NCBI RefSeq assembly: GCF_014334135.1
Contig: NZ_CP060497.1
Location: 6,054,655-6,118,654 of the forward strand
Reading direction: 5' to 3'
Source: Olivibacter sp. SDN3
GTDB lineage: Bacteria > Bacteroidota > Bacteroidia > Sphingobacteriales > Sphingobacteriaceae
DNA: 64,000 bases
Shown piece by piece: positions 36,631 to 43,931 of the stretch (position 1 is its first letter; every line of letters starts with the position of its first letter). Below the pieces are notes generated by a model. It was not told the origin of the DNA, made no database searches, and was given only the letters and a program-made list of their open reading frames with translations. The position numbers were made by a program, and so were the translations under genes.

Positions 36631-37818
36631 ATGCAGGCTATTTCGTACAAATACAGCCCTAAAAGAAATTACTTACTAGTATTTAGCCGAATTTTTGTTG
36701 GCTGTTTGTTTATCTTTTCCGGACTTATTAAGGCGAATGACCCTATAGGTTTTGGCTACAAACTACAGGAATACTTCGAAGTGTTTCATCTCATCGCTTT
36801 CCAGAACCAAGCCGTCATGTGGGCTATCCTATTATGCAGTTTAGAAATGGTGCTTGGCATATTATTATTATTGGGTTTATATGGAAAAAAAGTGGCCCTC
36901 GGATTACTGATACTCATCTTATTTTTCACATTCCTTACGTTTTATTCTGCATTTTTCAACGTTGTAACCTCCTGCGGATGCTTTGGTGACGCCATTCCAT
37001 TAACACCTTGGCAATCGTTCAGTAAGGATCTTATTCTTTTAGTCTTTATTGGTATAATTTTCTATTTTCGGGAACAAATTATACCACTTTTCCATCATGA
37101 GATTAGTCAAGCACTTACGCTATCCGCCACTATTGTTTTCAGTCTAGGCATAGGGGTCTATACCTACAATTTCCTTCCTTTCATAGATTTTCTACCGTAT
37201 AAAGAAGGTAATAACTTGCCTGAGTTAATGCGTATCCCCGAAGGAGCACCTATGGACGAATATGAAATTTCTTACACGCTAAAACATAAAGAATCAGGAG
37301 AGATAAAAAAGGTGACGGACAAGATATATCTGGCGCAGGAATTTTGGAAGGATGAAAATTGGGAAATCATTGGTGATCCGGAGAGTAAACTTGTTAAAGT
37401 CGGGTATGATGCTCCTATAAAAGATTTAAATATTACAGATGCTCGAGGTGTAGAATATACGAAAGAAATCATTGAAAATCCTTATTACAACCTTTTGATC
37501 GTTAGCTATAATTTAGACCGAGCAAATCAAAATGCCCTAGAGCAAATAAACGAAATCGCTATTAACGCTGCCGAACAATATAATATCCGAACAGTTTTAC
37601 TCACCTCTAGCGCTGCACAAAAAGTTGACGAGCTAAACGATCATATAAACCTGTTCATGGAGACTTTCTATGCAGACGCGGTTCCTCTAAAGAGCATGGT
37701 AAGAGCTAACCCCGGAATTATTTTAATGAAGAACGGTTATGTCATAAAGAAATGGCATTACCATACCCTTCCAACATATGAAGCATTGGCCGACAACTAT
37801 TTTTCCAATTTAGATTAA
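36631..37818 (+). CDS. BT_3928-type DoxX/MauE-like membrane protein
   Basis: A 395-residue protein. About five membrane helices fill residues 15-185, beginning RIFVGCLFIFSGLIKANDPI and including SAFFNVVTSCGCFGDAIPLT, a Cys-Gly-Cys-Phe-Gly motif found in the MauE/DoxX methylamine-utilisation-like group. The soluble C-terminal half (about 190-395) ends ANPGIILMKNGYVIKKWHYH, which looks like the last strands of a thioredoxin fold without a CxxC. A role in quinone-linked thiol oxidation is possible but only inferred. It is in an operon between DUF1599 and aroK. Confidence 0.75.
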   Translation: MQAISYKYSPKRNYLLVFSRIFVGCLFIFSGLIKANDPIGFGYKLQEYFEVFHLIAFQNQAVMWAILLCSLEMVLGILLLLGLYGKKVALGLLILILFFTFLTFYSAFFNVVTSCGCFGDAIPLTPWQSFSKDLILLVFIGIIFYFREQIIPLFHHEISQALTLSATIVFSLGIGVYTYNFLPFIDFLPYKEGNNLPELMRIPEGAPMDEYEISYTLKHKESGEIKKVTDKIYLAQEFWKDENWEIIGDPESKLVKVGYDAPIKDLNITDARGVEYTKEIIENPYYNLLIVSYNLDRANQNALEQINEIAINAAEQYNIRTVLLTSSAAQKVDELNDHINLFMETFYADAVPLKSMVRANPGIILMKNGYVIKKWHYHTLPTYEALADNYFSNLD

Positions 37819-37836
37819 GAAGGTATTACCGCTATC

Positions 37837-38355
37837 ATGTTAACGAAACACATTTTTTTAGTTGGCTTCATGGGCGTTGGCAAAACGACCAATGGTAAAA
37901 AATTAGCCCGTATTTTAAATAGCAGTTTTATCGACTTAGACGAGCTCTTCGTTCAACAAGAGGAAATGCCAATTACTACTTACTTCGAACAGCATGGTGA
38001 AACGGCCTTCCGGGAAAGAGAAAGAGAAATTCTAAAGAGTCTTCATACAATACCACCGGCTGTAATTGCTACAGGTGGAGGTGCTCCTTGCTTTTTTGAT
38101 AATATGGATTGGATGAACACACATGGAATAACGGTTTATCTACAAATGCCTGCCCAGGCCCTTGCACAACGACTTGCGGCAAGTAAGAAAGATAAAAGAC
38201 CTTTAATCAAACATCTAGATGAAGATGGAATACTATCGCTCATTAATGAGAGAATGCTTTTAAGAGATCCATATTATGCTAAAGCCCATCATTACGTAAA
38301 CGTTCTTGAGCTTGATTTAGAGGAACTGGCCAAAAAAATCACCGCTAGAGAATGA
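37837..38355 (+). CDS. aroK: Shikimate kinase
   Basis: AroK phosphorylates shikimate at the 3-hydroxyl in the chorismate pathway. The P-loop VGFMGVGKTTNGKKLA, the shikimate-binding region FIDLDELFVQQEEM, FREREREILKSL, and ATGGGAPCFFDN are all present, with the lid arginine in KDKRPLIKHL. At 172 residues it is full length. It lies 18 nt after the DoxX-like gene, and its 3' end overlaps the convergent DUF721 gene by 11 bp. Confidence 0.94.
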   Translation: MLTKHIFLVGFMGVGKTTNGKKLARILNSSFIDLDELFVQQEEMPITTYFEQHGETAFREREREILKSLHTIPPAVIATGGGAPCFFDNMDWMNTHGITVYLQMPAQALAQRLAASKKDKRPLIKHLDEDGILSLINERMLLRDPYYAKAHHYVNVLELDLEELAKKITARE

Positions 38356-38635
38356 TCACATCTTCTATCACCGGGCGACCAACATACTCGTTCATCTTTC
38401 CTATGATCTGCGTTTTCATTAACAATAATTCGCTTTTAATCACGGATGATTCGACTCTAACAAACAGTTTTTTATCTCGGATAAAGAGCTGCTTTGTTCT
38501 ATTACCTATTGCCTGGCCCATGAGGTCTGGCCAGGCCGCTAGCAAATAGGTTTCATCAAACTTTCTCCGTAATTTAAGTACATCGAGGTATTGATTGATC
38601 GCTTCCTTTAATGTTTTGTCATTCGTTCTGCCCAT
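38345..38635 (-). CDS. DUF721/DciA-like protein
   Basis: A 96-residue basic protein with the DUF721 pattern: EAINQYLDVLKLRRKFDETY, LLAAWPDLMGQAIGNRTKQL, and VRVESSVIKSELLLMKTQII. DUF721 members related to DciA load the replicative helicase in bacteria lacking DnaC, and they often sit beside dnaA, dnaN or recF. Here the gene overlaps the end of recF by 17 bp on the same strand, which supports a replication role. It is shorter than many DciA proteins. Confidence 0.8.
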   Translation of the reverse strand: MGRTNDKTLKEAINQYLDVLKLRRKFDETYLLAAWPDLMGQAIGNRTKQLFIRDKKLFVRVESSVIKSELLLMKTQIIGKMNEYVGRPVIEDVIIL

Positions 38636-39746
38636 ATTCTTTTATTGCCGCATCGATTGTTCCACTTACAACTTCAAAGATACGAACATCCATCGCGATA
38701 TCCCGGAAAGTATTTTCAACACGTTCAGTACTGGTGTCGGTTATGAATATTTGCCCAAAATCATCGTCCGAAACCATCTTCATTAACTTTTTGATGCGCT
38801 TCTCATCTAGCTTGTCAAAAATATCGTCCAACAATAACAAGGGCTTAAAGCCCTTTTCTTCACATAAAAAGCTATACTGAGCTAGCTTCAACGCAATTAA
38901 AAATGATTTCTGCTGCCCCTGAGATCCAAACTTTTTAAGTGGCATTCCACTAATAGAAAATGTCAGTTCATCTTTATGGATGCCTGTTGTGGTACGTTCA
39001 AGTGCTCTATCTCTCTTGATAGACTCCTGCAACAAAAGCTTGAAATCTTTTTGTAAAAGCTGCGACTCATAAACCAACTCAACCTTTTCTACGTCGTCCG
39101 TAAGAAAACGATAATGATTATTAAAAATTTTCACAAACTTTGACATGAACGACTTCCGCTTTTCAAAGATCTGCTGCCCAACAGAAACCAGCTGTTCATT
39201 GTAAACACCTAAAAGTTCGTCATCGTATCGACCAGCCTCCGTTTGTTGCTTCAACACCATATTTCTACTTAAAAGACATTTGTTATAAAATATAAGATCA
39301 TCCAAATATCGATTATCTGTTTGAGAAATAACGTTATCAATAAATTTTCTACGCTCTTCACTTCCATCGGTAACAATCACCGAGTCATTTGGTGTTATCA
39401 TAACCAATGGATATACCCCAATATGATCAGCTAAGCGCTGATAATCTTTTTTATTTCTTCGAAATTGTTTCTTTTGATTTCGCTTCAAACTACAAGCCAG
39501 TAGATCATGTTGTTCGTCTTTTACAAAAACCGCTTGTAACATAAAAAAATCTGTCCCTTGCTTTATTTGCTGAGAATCTATTGGGTTAAAGTAGCTTTTA
39601 CACAACGACAAATAATGTAGCGCATCTAATATATTTGTTTTACCAGCTCCATTATCTCCAGTAAAGGCATTGACACCCGGTGTAAAGGCTAACGAAACTT
39701 CTGCATAATTTTTAAAGTTTATAGCTGTTAATTCTTTTACCCACAT
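38619..39746 (-). CDS. recF: DNA replication and repair protein RecF
   Basis: RecF is an SMC-like ATPase that, with RecO and RecR, loads RecA at gaps. Walker A (GDNGAGKTNILDAL), the ABC signature (FGSQGQQKSFLIALKLAQ) and Walker B (LLLLDDIFDKLD) are intact. The start is the ATG at 39746 (MWVKELTAINFKNYAEVSLA); an upstream extension to 39788 is excluded because it contains the promoter. This gives 375 residues. It overlaps the DUF721 gene downstream, so they are co-transcribed. Confidence 0.96.
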   Translation of the reverse strand: MWVKELTAINFKNYAEVSLAFTPGVNAFTGDNGAGKTNILDALHYLSLCKSYFNPIDSQQIKQGTDFFMLQAVFVKDEQHDLLACSLKRNQKKQFRRNKKDYQRLADHIGVYPLVMITPNDSVIVTDGSEERRKFIDNVISQTDNRYLDDLIFYNKCLLSRNMVLKQQTEAGRYDDELLGVYNEQLVSVGQQIFEKRKSFMSKFVKIFNNHYRFLTDDVEKVELVYESQLLQKDFKLLLQESIKRDRALERTTTGIHKDELTFSISGMPLKKFGSQGQQKSFLIALKLAQYSFLCEEKGFKPLLLLDDIFDKLDEKRIKKLMKMVSDDDFGQIFITDTSTERVENTFRDIAMDVRIFEVVSGTIDAAIKEYGQNE

Positions 39747-39752
39747 ATAACA

Positions 39753-39760
39753 CAAAGGTA
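39753..39760 (-). promoter_or_regulatory. Promoter -7 element (TACCTTTG) of recF
   Basis: The minus strand reads TACCTTTG. Only 6 bases separate it from the recF ATG, predicting a leaderless mRNA. No -33 TTG is clear. Confidence 0.45.
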
Positions 39761-39790
39761 AAGAAAAATAGGTGTTTTCACGTTTCACTA

Positions 39791-39820
39791 TTGTATCTAA
39801 GTATTAAAAATGTATTTTTG
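39791..39820 (+). promoter_or_regulatory. Promoter of the TPR-ribH operon (TTG, 19 bp, TATTTTTG)
   Basis: TTG at 39791-39793 and TATTTTTG at 39813-39820 are 19 bp apart, the consensus spacing. Transcription should start near 39826, about 40 nt before the GTG start at 39867. Confidence 0.65.
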
Positions 39821-39866
39821 CAATCTTAAATTAAAACTGAACAATTCAAATTAACCAAAAGATAAG

Positions 39867-40520
39867 GTGAGCGTTAATAACACAAAAAGTAGCGGTACTG
39901 GAAGTTTTGTCCGCGACAATCAAAAAAGCCTAGCATTTATCGCAATTGGCATTGTAATCTTAATATTATTATATATTGGCTACCAGAGATTCTATCTAGC
40001 ACCAAGAGCGGAACGCGCTACTAACGAGATGTTTAAAGCAGAAGAATACGCTTTGATCGACTCTCTTCAGGGTAGAGCGATTGATGGAGACGGGTCTTAT
40101 CCAGGTTTTAAAGAAATAGCTGAAGAATATTCAAATACCAAATCTGCAAATATAGCCAATGCTTATCTGGGCGGTTTATATTTACGTCAAGGTAAATATC
40201 AAGAAGCCGTTGCTGCGTTGTCTAAATATAGTGACACCGGAAGTCCGGTATTAGACCCACTTATAGCTGGCCTGTTAGGCGATGCCCATGTTGAATTAAA
40301 AGACTATAAAAAAGCCGCTGATCAATATAAAAAAGCTGCCAATAAAAGTGACAATTCGTTTACATCCCCTCTTTTCTTAAAGAAATTAGGCTTAGTTAAC
40401 GAAGCGCAAAACGACTATAAATCAGCATTAGAGGCTTATAACAAAATCAAAAGCGACTATCCACAAAGTTATGAGGCATCAATCATTGATGGCTACATTG
40501 CTAGAAGTTCAACGCACTAA
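39867..40520 (+). CDS. Membrane-anchored TPR protein upstream of ribH
   Basis: A 217-residue protein with a polar N-terminus (SVNNTKSSGTGSFVRDNQKS), one membrane helix (LAFIAIGIVILILLYIGYQ) and then TPR-like helix pairs (YLGGLYLRQGKYQEAVAALS; DAHVELKDYKKAADQYKKA; AQNDYKSALEAYNKI). The layout resembles YfgM-type periplasmic tetratricopeptide proteins. The start is GTG at 39867, preceded by AAGATAAG as a weak ribosome site. It lies 18 nt before ribH; the pairing is, I believe, conserved in the phylum. The partner protein is unknown. Confidence 0.75.
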   Translation: MSVNNTKSSGTGSFVRDNQKSLAFIAIGIVILILLYIGYQRFYLAPRAERATNEMFKAEEYALIDSLQGRAIDGDGSYPGFKEIAEEYSNTKSANIANAYLGGLYLRQGKYQEAVAALSKYSDTGSPVLDPLIAGLLGDAHVELKDYKKAADQYKKAANKSDNSFTSPLFLKKLGLVNEAQNDYKSALEAYNKIKSDYPQSYEASIIDGYIARSSTH

Positions 40521-40538
40521 ATCAGTTAAATAATAGAT

Positions 40539-41030
40539 ATGGCTACTCATTTAAAAAGTCTGTCAGATTTTTCACATATAGAGGTTGGTTCTGCAGCAAA
40601 CTTAAAGATAGCTATTGTGGTAGCGCAATGGAACGCGCAAGTTACCGGTTCTCTTTATGAAGGGGCCTATAACTTATTATTAAGTAAAGGTGCTCTGGAA
40701 AAAAATATTTTGGTAATACAGGTACCAGGGAGTTATGAACTGAGTTCAGGAGCTGATATAGCTTTACGAAAAAAGGATATTGATGCTGTCATTTGCATTG
40801 GTTGTGTTATTCAGGGAGATACTCCTCATTTCACTTTCATATGTGACGCTGTAGCAAATGGTATCACGAACGTTTCATTGAAATATAATAAGCCTGTAAT
40901 CTTCGGAGTTTTAACAACAAATACCTTAGAGCAAGCATTGGACCGCTCCGGAGGCAAACACGGTAACAAAGGAGAGGAAGCAGCGGTAACAGCTATTCAA
41001 ATGGCGCATATCAGCAAAACGATAAACTGA
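40539..41030 (+). CDS. ribH: 6,7-dimethyl-8-ribityllumazine synthase
   Basis: RibH joins 5-amino-6-ribitylaminouracil with 3,4-dihydroxybutanone phosphate, the next-to-last step of riboflavin synthesis. Motifs are IAIVVAQWNAQVTGSLYEGA, VPGSYELSSGADIAL, VICIGCVIQGDTPHFTFICD with the catalytic His, and FGVLTTNTLEQALDRSGGKH-type phosphate site. At 163 residues it is normal. No other rib genes are in the window, and no FMN riboswitch is seen upstream. Confidence 0.96.
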   Translation: MATHLKSLSDFSHIEVGSAANLKIAIVVAQWNAQVTGSLYEGAYNLLLSKGALEKNILVIQVPGSYELSSGADIALRKKDIDAVICIGCVIQGDTPHFTFICDAVANGITNVSLKYNKPVIFGVLTTNTLEQALDRSGGKHGNKGEEAAVTAIQMAHISKTIN

Positions 41031-41063
41031 TTTTAAGCATTGAATCGCTATTACGTAAAAAAC

Positions 41064-41094
41064 TTGATAGTGATTATTATTTAGGGTATGTTTA
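41064..41094 (+). promoter_or_regulatory. Promoter of the 40-residue lipoprotein gene
   Basis: TTG at 41064-41066 and TATGTTTA at 41087-41094 (one mismatch to TAnnTTTG) are 20 bp apart. The start should lie near 41100, about 20 nt before the ATG at 41121. Confidence 0.45.
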
Positions 41095-41120
41095 CCAAGT
41101 GTTCTATAAGGTCTACCAGT

Positions 41121-41243
41121 ATGGGGAAAAAATTTCTTGATGCAATCGCTTTTTTGTCACTAGGTCTGATGACACTCCAAAGCTGTTCTCATAAGACTTG
41201 CCCAGCGTATAACACATACCCTAAAACAAAAGGCATCCGTTAA
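41121..41243 (+). CDS. Very small lipoprotein (40 residues)
   Basis: A short gene with its own promoter. The peptide has a basic start (MGKKFLDAIAF), a hydrophobic core and the lipobox LQSC (Cys at residue 22), leaving a mature lipopeptide of only 19 residues (CSHKTCPAYNTYPKTKGIR) with a second Cys. The Cys-Pro-Ala-Tyr and Pro-Lys-Thr-Lys-Gly pattern recalls small lipoproteins I have seen in other Bacteroidota, but no function is known. It would be processed by Lsp and Lnt like other lipoproteins. Confidence 0.6.
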   Translation: MGKKFLDAIAFLSLGLMTLQSCSHKTCPAYNTYPKTKGIR

Positions 41244-41416
41244 TATGGTTATTCAGAGAAAATATCAGAAATGCTACAATGCTGAAAAAACAATTTATTA
41301 CCAAGCTTGTTTCCATTAATGTTTTATAACAAAGGCATTTAGTTCTTAGCTCATTGATTATCTTTTGACTAGACTGTTACATCAGAATTAAGTGTTATAA
41401 ATAATTACGAGGACAA

Positions 41417-42172
41417 ATGTTTATTCACCAAAAAAAAATCTTAGGATATACACTGCTCCTATTTATCTCCCTCTCCTTTCCTTTATCAATTAGCGCCCAA
41501 ACAAGAGATCAGGTTCTGGAGCTGTTATGGAAAGGGATGGGCGGCCGGCAAAGTTGGGAAGAAGCCCGGTATTTTATGTTTAGTTGTGAAACAGAGCTAC
41601 ATGATATGATTCCCGGAGAGCATTCGTACATTTGGGACCGAGTAAACAATAACTGTAGATTTGAAGGAACTACTAACGATCAACAGAAGCTTACCGTTCT
41701 ATTTAATACGAAAACAAGAGCTGGTAAGGTTTACGTAAATAATAGCGTAATTGCGGATAGTGATTCATCCTCAAGATGGTTAAAACCAATATTAAATGCT
41801 TTTTACAGCGACTCATTTTGGCTATTCCCACCAAAACTTATAGAGGCAGCTGACGTTACTGCAACTAATGAACAGGAACTTATTGGTAGCAACCGTTACT
41901 ATGTTGTGGATATCAAGATACGTCGTCCAAACTTTGGAGAATTCCCTTCAAAATTGTTTATAGACACGAATACCGGGCGTATTTTCCAATGGCAGGCGTT
42001 TGCTAATGACGGTAGTGTTCTTTATAACTTTAATACATCTAGCTTTAAAGAAGTGGGCGGCGGATTAATTCTGCCAACCAATTTTGCTGATGCCAATAGC
42101 AGTGTTAACATTTCTTACCCAATTGTTTCGGCATTAATCAATGTTGAAGCAGATAAATTTACCAAGCCATAG
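41417..42172 (+). CDS. Secreted protein of unknown function (possible LolA-like fold)
   Basis: A 251-residue exported protein with signal ILGYTLLLFISLSFPLSISAQ. The mature chain opens TRDQVLELLWKGMGGRQSWE and then shows long beta strands (YVVDIKIRRPNFGEFPSKLF; GRIFQWQAFANDGSVLYNFN), like outer-membrane lipoprotein-sorting (LolA/LolB) half-barrels. I do not recognise a named family. It is 6 nt ahead of ytxJ on the same strand and likely co-transcribed. The preceding 173 bases after the small lipoprotein gene hold no gene I can support. Confidence 0.6.
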   Translation: MFIHQKKILGYTLLLFISLSFPLSISAQTRDQVLELLWKGMGGRQSWEEARYFMFSCETELHDMIPGEHSYIWDRVNNNCRFEGTTNDQQKLTVLFNTKTRAGKVYVNNSVIADSDSSSRWLKPILNAFYSDSFWLFPPKLIEAADVTATNEQELIGSNRYYVVDIKIRRPNFGEFPSKLFIDTNTGRIFQWQAFANDGSVLYNFNTSSFKEVGGGLILPTNFADANSSVNISYPIVSALINVEADKFTKP

Positions 42173-42178
42173 ATTCAT

Positions 42179-42511
42179 ATGAAATGGATTGAACTCGAAA
42201 GTATTGAGGAGCTGGATAGCATAGTTCACTCAGGTTCTTATACGGTTATTTTTAAACACAGCACACGCTGCCCGGTTAGTAGCATGGCTAAAAGACAATT
42301 TGAATTTGAAGGAGACTTAATTCCTGAGAAAACACCAATCTATTTGTTAGATCTTATCAAACACCGATCAATTTCAAATGAAATAGCGGAACGCTGGAAC
42401 ATCAGGCATGAATCGCCACAGGTTTTATTGGTAAAAGGCAACCAATGTATCTATAGCGAATCACACAATGACATCGAGGCAGCAAAAGTTAGCATCAAGA
42501 TACCCAGTTAA
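42179..42511 (+). CDS. ytxJ: YtxJ-like thioredoxin-fold protein
   Basis: A 110-residue thioredoxin-fold protein. The segment VIFKHSTRCPVSSMAKRQFE carries a single Cys followed by Pro, the signature of YtxJ, described as a monothiol bacilliredoxin that removes bacillithiol from proteins. ESPQVLLVKGNQCIYSESHN supplies the cis-Pro and the end of the fold. Family membership is clear by pattern; whether this organism makes bacillithiol is not shown by the window. Its last 17 bp overlap the convergent osmC gene. Confidence 0.82.
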   Translation: MKWIELESIEELDSIVHSGSYTVIFKHSTRCPVSSMAKRQFEFEGDLIPEKTPIYLLDLIKHRSISNEIAERWNIRHESPQVLLVKGNQCIYSESHNDIEAAKVSIKIPS

Positions 42512-42908
42512 AGGTAATTGTTTTCTTAATATCTGAAGCTAAGCTTAAATAAACAGGGCACGTTTCCGCCGCTTTCTTCAGCAGTGCTTTTTCTTTGCTG
42601 TTATAAACAATATCATCAGCAAAATGAAATATAATGTGAATCTCAGATACCTTTCGGGGTTCTGCCTGCATAATTTTAGTTGTTTCTGCCTTGATACCGC
42701 CCAATGATATATTATGTGTTCTTGATACGATACCCATGATAGTCAACATACAGCTTGTTAGCGATGCTACCAGCAAATCCGTTGGCGAGAAAGCCTCTCC
42801 TTTACCCTGATTATCCACTGGTGCATCTGTTATGATTTTTGTTTGGGATTGAACGTGTTTTGCTTCAGTTCTTAAATCTCCTAAATAAACGGTGTCTACG
42901 GTTGCCAT
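42495..42908 (-). CDS. OsmC-family peroxide-defence protein
   Basis: A 137-residue protein of the OsmC/Ohr family, thiol peroxidases for organic hydroperoxides. The two reactive cysteines sit in LVASLTSCMLTIMGIV and KAAETCPVYLSL, with GEAFSPTDLLVA just before the first. The sequence fits the YhfA-like OsmC subgroup more than Ohr. It converges on ytxJ with a 17-bp overlap; the neighbouring redox gene may be coincidental. Confidence 0.88.
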   Translation of the reverse strand: MATVDTVYLGDLRTEAKHVQSQTKIITDAPVDNQGKGEAFSPTDLLVASLTSCMLTIMGIVSRTHNISLGGIKAETTKIMQAEPRKVSEIHIIFHFADDIVYNSKEKALLKKAAETCPVYLSLASDIKKTITFNWVS

Positions 42909-43001
42909 TTGAATTATAATAAGAATGTAATATGCATGAATTTTAATTGATCAATATTCAAGCCTTGTGCTAATACGTCGCTAAAATAAAAAATTATTAG
43001 T

Positions 43002-43009
43002 TACTTTTG
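43002..43009 (+). promoter_or_regulatory. Promoter -7 element (TACTTTTG) of lipA
   Basis: TACTTTTG matches TAnnTTTG and ends only 4 bases before the lipA ATG, which predicts a leaderless transcript. The -33 site is not clear. Confidence 0.45.
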
Positions 43010-43013
43010 TCTT

Positions 43014-43895
43014 ATGATTGAACTACCTGTTATTCCCGCCAATCAAAAGCAACGCAAGCCCGATTGGTTACGTGTAAAATTACCTGTTGGTAAAGAATAC
43101 AAACATGTAAGAGGTTTAGTTGACGAACATAAGCTTCACACCATCTGCGAAAGTGGAAACTGCCCAAATATGGGTGAATGTTGGGGTGCAGGCACTGCCA
43201 CTTTTATGATCTTAGGAAATATTTGTACACGTTCCTGTTCATTCTGCGCTGTAGCTACGGGAAGGCCTAAAGCCGTTGAATTAGATGAACCCATGCGTGT
43301 TGCTACTTCTGTAAAATTAATGCAAGTAAAACACTGTGTCATCACATCAGTTGATAGGGATGACCTAAAAGATGGTGGATCTTCGATCTGGGCAGAAACA
43401 GTAAATGCTATTAGAAGAGAAAGTCCTGATACTACGCTTGAAACACTTATCCCTGATTTTAAAGGAAACTGGGAGAATTTAGAACGGGTTCTGGCCGTAA
43501 GGCCAGAAGTTGTTTCTCATAACCTCGAAACCGTTAGACGCCTGACAAGAGAGGTTCGTATTCAAGCGAAATATGACAGAAGTCTGGAGTGTCTGCGAAG
43601 AATAGCTGCTGCCGGTTTACGGACAAAGTCAGGTATTATGCTTGGATTTGGTGAAACAGAAGTAGATATTATTGAAGCAATGCAGGATCTATATGACGCT
43701 GGCGTACATATCCTTACGCTTGGCCAATATTTACAGCCCACGAAAGCACATCATCCGGTAGTCGAATGGATCACACCTGATCAGTTTAAATATTATCAGG
43801 AAATCGGTTTAAAAATGGGATTCAAGTATGTTGAAAGTGGACCATTAGTTAGGTCTTCTTACCACGCTGAAAAGCATTTGTTTGACATGCAATAA
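43014..43895 (+). CDS. lipA: Lipoyl synthase
   Basis: LipA inserts two sulfurs into protein-bound octanoate, a radical SAM reaction using two 4Fe-4S clusters. The auxiliary cluster motif [13 protein letters not shown] (CX4CX5C) and the radical SAM motif CTRSCSFC (CX3CX2C) are intact, and SSYHAEK near the C-terminus supplies the RSSY-type ligand (RSSYHAE). At 293 residues it is typical. It is a single gene ending at a hairpin terminator shared with nnr. lipB is not in the window. Confidence 0.97.
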   Translation: MIELPVIPANQKQRKPDWLRVKLPVGKEYKHVRGLVDEHKLHTICESGNCPNMGECWGAGTATFMILGNICTRSCSFCAVATGRPKAVELDEPMRVATSVKLMQVKHCVITSVDRDDLKDGGSSIWAETVNAIRRESPDTTLETLIPDFKGNWENLERVLAVRPEVVSHNLETVRRLTREVRIQAKYDRSLECLRRIAAAGLRTKSGIMLGFGETEVDIIEAMQDLYDAGVHILTLGQYLQPTKAHHPVVEWITPDQFKYYQEIGLKMGFKYVESGPLVRSSYHAEKHLFDMQ

Positions 43896-43931
43896 TTATT
43901 AAATATATAACATATTTCATTCCCCGTCAGC

